From Paenibacillus camelliae (GTDB taxonomy: Bacteria; Bacillota; Bacilli; Paenibacillales; Paenibacillaceae): a stretch of 64,000 bases of DNA. Position 1 is the first letter of the stretch. Each line of letters opens with the position of its first letter. The notes below the pieces were generated by a model. That model had not been told where the DNA came from and searched no databases. It worked only from the letters and a program-made list of their open reading frames with translations. The stretch lies in the NCBI RefSeq assembly GCF_023715345.1, contig NZ_JAMBNY010000001.1:930001-994000 (forward strand). The letters run 5' to 3'. This document shows positions 63,185 through 64,000 of this stretch, in pieces. The position numbers and the translations under genes are program-made.

Positions 63185-63706
63185 TCAATAATAAGGTGAG
63201 ATCATCAAGTAAACGATAACACCTGTCAAGCTTACATACAGCCAGATGGGCATCGTCCAGCGGGAGATTTTACGGTGCTTCTCAATTTGATTCGTTAAGC
63301 CTCGTATAACCGAAAACAGCGCAAATGGAACTACAACCGCAGCAAGTACGATATGTGTAATTAACACAAAGAAATAAATACCTCGTAGAATCCCCTCACC
63401 GCCATAGGATGTTGATTCAGTTAAGTAATGATACGTTACATAAGAAATCAAAAACAGCGTCGTCGACACAAAGGCAACACCGACGAAGGTTTTATGCATG
63501 CTTATGTTTTTCTTTTTAATGGCTACCAGCGCTACGACAAGCGCGATAAATGTAAAGCTGTTAAAAATCGCGTTCAGCATAGGCAGTATGTGAACATCAA
63601 AGCCAACCTCACCATCATAAGCAGGAAGGAAGAATAGTATTGCAATTAATGCAACGATGACCACTGTCAAAATCAGAACGAGCGGTGTATAGTTTCTTTC
63701 TTTCAT
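63185..63706 (-). CDS. DUF420 membrane protein (CtaM/YozB-like)
   Basis: 173 residues, five membrane segments. HTKFVGVAF-type sequence (SMHKTFVGVAFVSTTLFLISYVTYHY) and FFVLITHIVLAAVVVPFALFSV with conserved His are typical of DUF420. Family members are needed for haem-copper oxidase assembly in Bacillales. GGAGGTAC upstream of the ATG. Confidence 0.9.
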   Translation of the reverse strand: MKERNYTPLVLILTVVIVALIAILFFLPAYDGEVGFDVHILPMLNAIFNSFTFIALVVALVAIKKKNISMHKTFVGVAFVSTTLFLISYVTYHYLTESTSYGGEGILRGIYFFVLITHIVLAAVVVPFALFSVIRGLTNQIEKHRKISRWTMPIWLYVSLTGVIVYLMISPYY

Positions 63707-63819
63707 AGCCGTATGTACCTCCTTAAATTTTCCTATCTATAATACTTTAGCTTATTATGATCTTCTAATCCACTTCATTCTTGACGCTTTTGTAACAGAA
63801 AAACGACGTTTTATAAAAC

Positions 63820-63860
63820 AAAAATGCTAGTCTCATTCCGCTAAGAATGAAGCTAGCATC
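63820..63860 (-). terminator. Terminator of a gene entering from the right
   Basis: GATGCTAGCTTCATTC / GAATGAGACTAGCATT stem, then TTTTTG on the minus strand. No gene inside the window needs it except the fragment at 63934. Confidence 0.8.
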
Positions 63861-63933
63861 TGTTGTATGTTGTTCAATTATTCATCTCTAGCCATAACCC
63901 GAATCAATTCTGCTCCAGCTTCCTCATATCAAG

Positions 63934-63999
63934 CTATTCCCTCGTCGCACCTACCTCTTGCTCTTCACTTGTTAAGTGAAGCTCTCGATACTTACCGGG
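63934..63999 (-). CDS. Possible C-terminal end of a gene outside the window
   Basis: The only minus-strand frame open to the right edge; 21 residues PGKYRELHLTSEEQEVGATRE then TAG, about 75 bp before a terminator. Too short to name. Confidence 0.3.
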   Translation of the reverse strand, partial: PGKYRELHLTSEEQEVGATRE

Positions 64000-64000
64000 C

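Noticed and set aside
63878..63928. Frame ending in a plausible C-terminus near the right edge
   Set aside because: It has an in-frame TGA directly upstream and no start codon with a ribosome site, so it can be only 16 codons.

Overview
The window looks like chromosomal DNA of a low-to-moderate GC Gram-positive bacterium in the Bacillales, most like a Paenibacillus relative. The reasons are T-box leaders ahead of pheST and ilvB, a c-di-AMP (ydaO-type) riboswitch, an infC-rpmI-rplT operon that begins with an ATT start, Bacillus-type Fur, strong GGAGG ribosome binding sites with frequent TTG starts, KinA-like sporulation-type histidine kinase architecture, and Bacillus families such as YtqA/YtqB, YvyE and DUF1450. 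No rRNA, tRNA, CRISPR array, transposase or phage gene was found. This is mostly housekeeping DNA, and its oddities lie in single genes and in the spaces between genes.

Layout. 1-0.37 kb: end of a CuA cupredoxin (cytochrome oxidase subunit II-like). 0.36-7.2 kb: pheS-pheT behind a T-box, followed by a very large ZapA with a coiled-coil tail of about 870 residues. 7.2-14.5 kb: CopD-like membrane protein, glutamate dehydrogenase, an aldolase-family protein, a c-di-AMP riboswitch with a small unknown protein, ilvE and a divergent LysR regulator. 14.5-19 kb: a nested palindromic repeat region, uronate isomerase uxaC, a Gfo/Idh/MocA oxidoreductase and an AraC regulator. 19-26.7 kb: PAS histidine kinase, odhAB (2-oxoglutarate dehydrogenase E1/E2) and leucyl aminopeptidase. 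27-32.4 kb: T-box-ilvB-ilvN-ilvC and leuB (leuA is absent). 32.5-34.5 kb: a small Arg/Gly/His-rich membrane protein and infC-rpmI-rplT. 34.5-41 kb: glycosyltransferase, PAP2 phosphatase, LCP protein, trmB and a secreted GH43-ricin enzyme. 41-47 kb: YtqA, MnmM (YtqB), a glyoxalase-phosphomannose isomerase fusion, a zinc ribbon and a B12-binding radical SAM protein. 46.8-55 kb: ferritin, a Fur-controlled DUF1450 protein, cold-shock protein, S41 protease, HAD phosphatase, a MacB/FtsX-type ABC transporter and Fur. 55-59 kb: sulfate ABC importer cysTWA-sbp. 59-64 kb: AIM24 protein plus a coiled-coil membrane partner, YvyE, pgi and DUF420.

Genes that work together: pheST under tRNA-Phe control; the branched-chain amino acid set (ilvBNC, leuB, ilvE) under a T-box whose specifier reads as GTC (Val); an iron/peroxide group in which a perfect 7-1-7 Fur box overlaps the promoter of a Cys-rich small protein and PerR-like boxes precede ferritin and fur; and a sulfate uptake operon.

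The most unusual signals are: (1) a family of about 170-205 bp interspersed elements with inverted ends, four full copies plus two remnants, all in one orientation, whose right end lies 6-47 bp past the stop codon of a minus-strand gene and whose internal helices show compensatory changes between copies; (2) the giant ZapA with eight 15-residue tandem repeats; (3) the c-di-AMP riboswitch whose closing helix overlaps the Shine-Dalgarno of a gene resembling only the capping domain of the enolase superfamily; (4) the VOC-ManA fusion; and (5) the three-fold nested palindrome at 14.5-14.8 kb.
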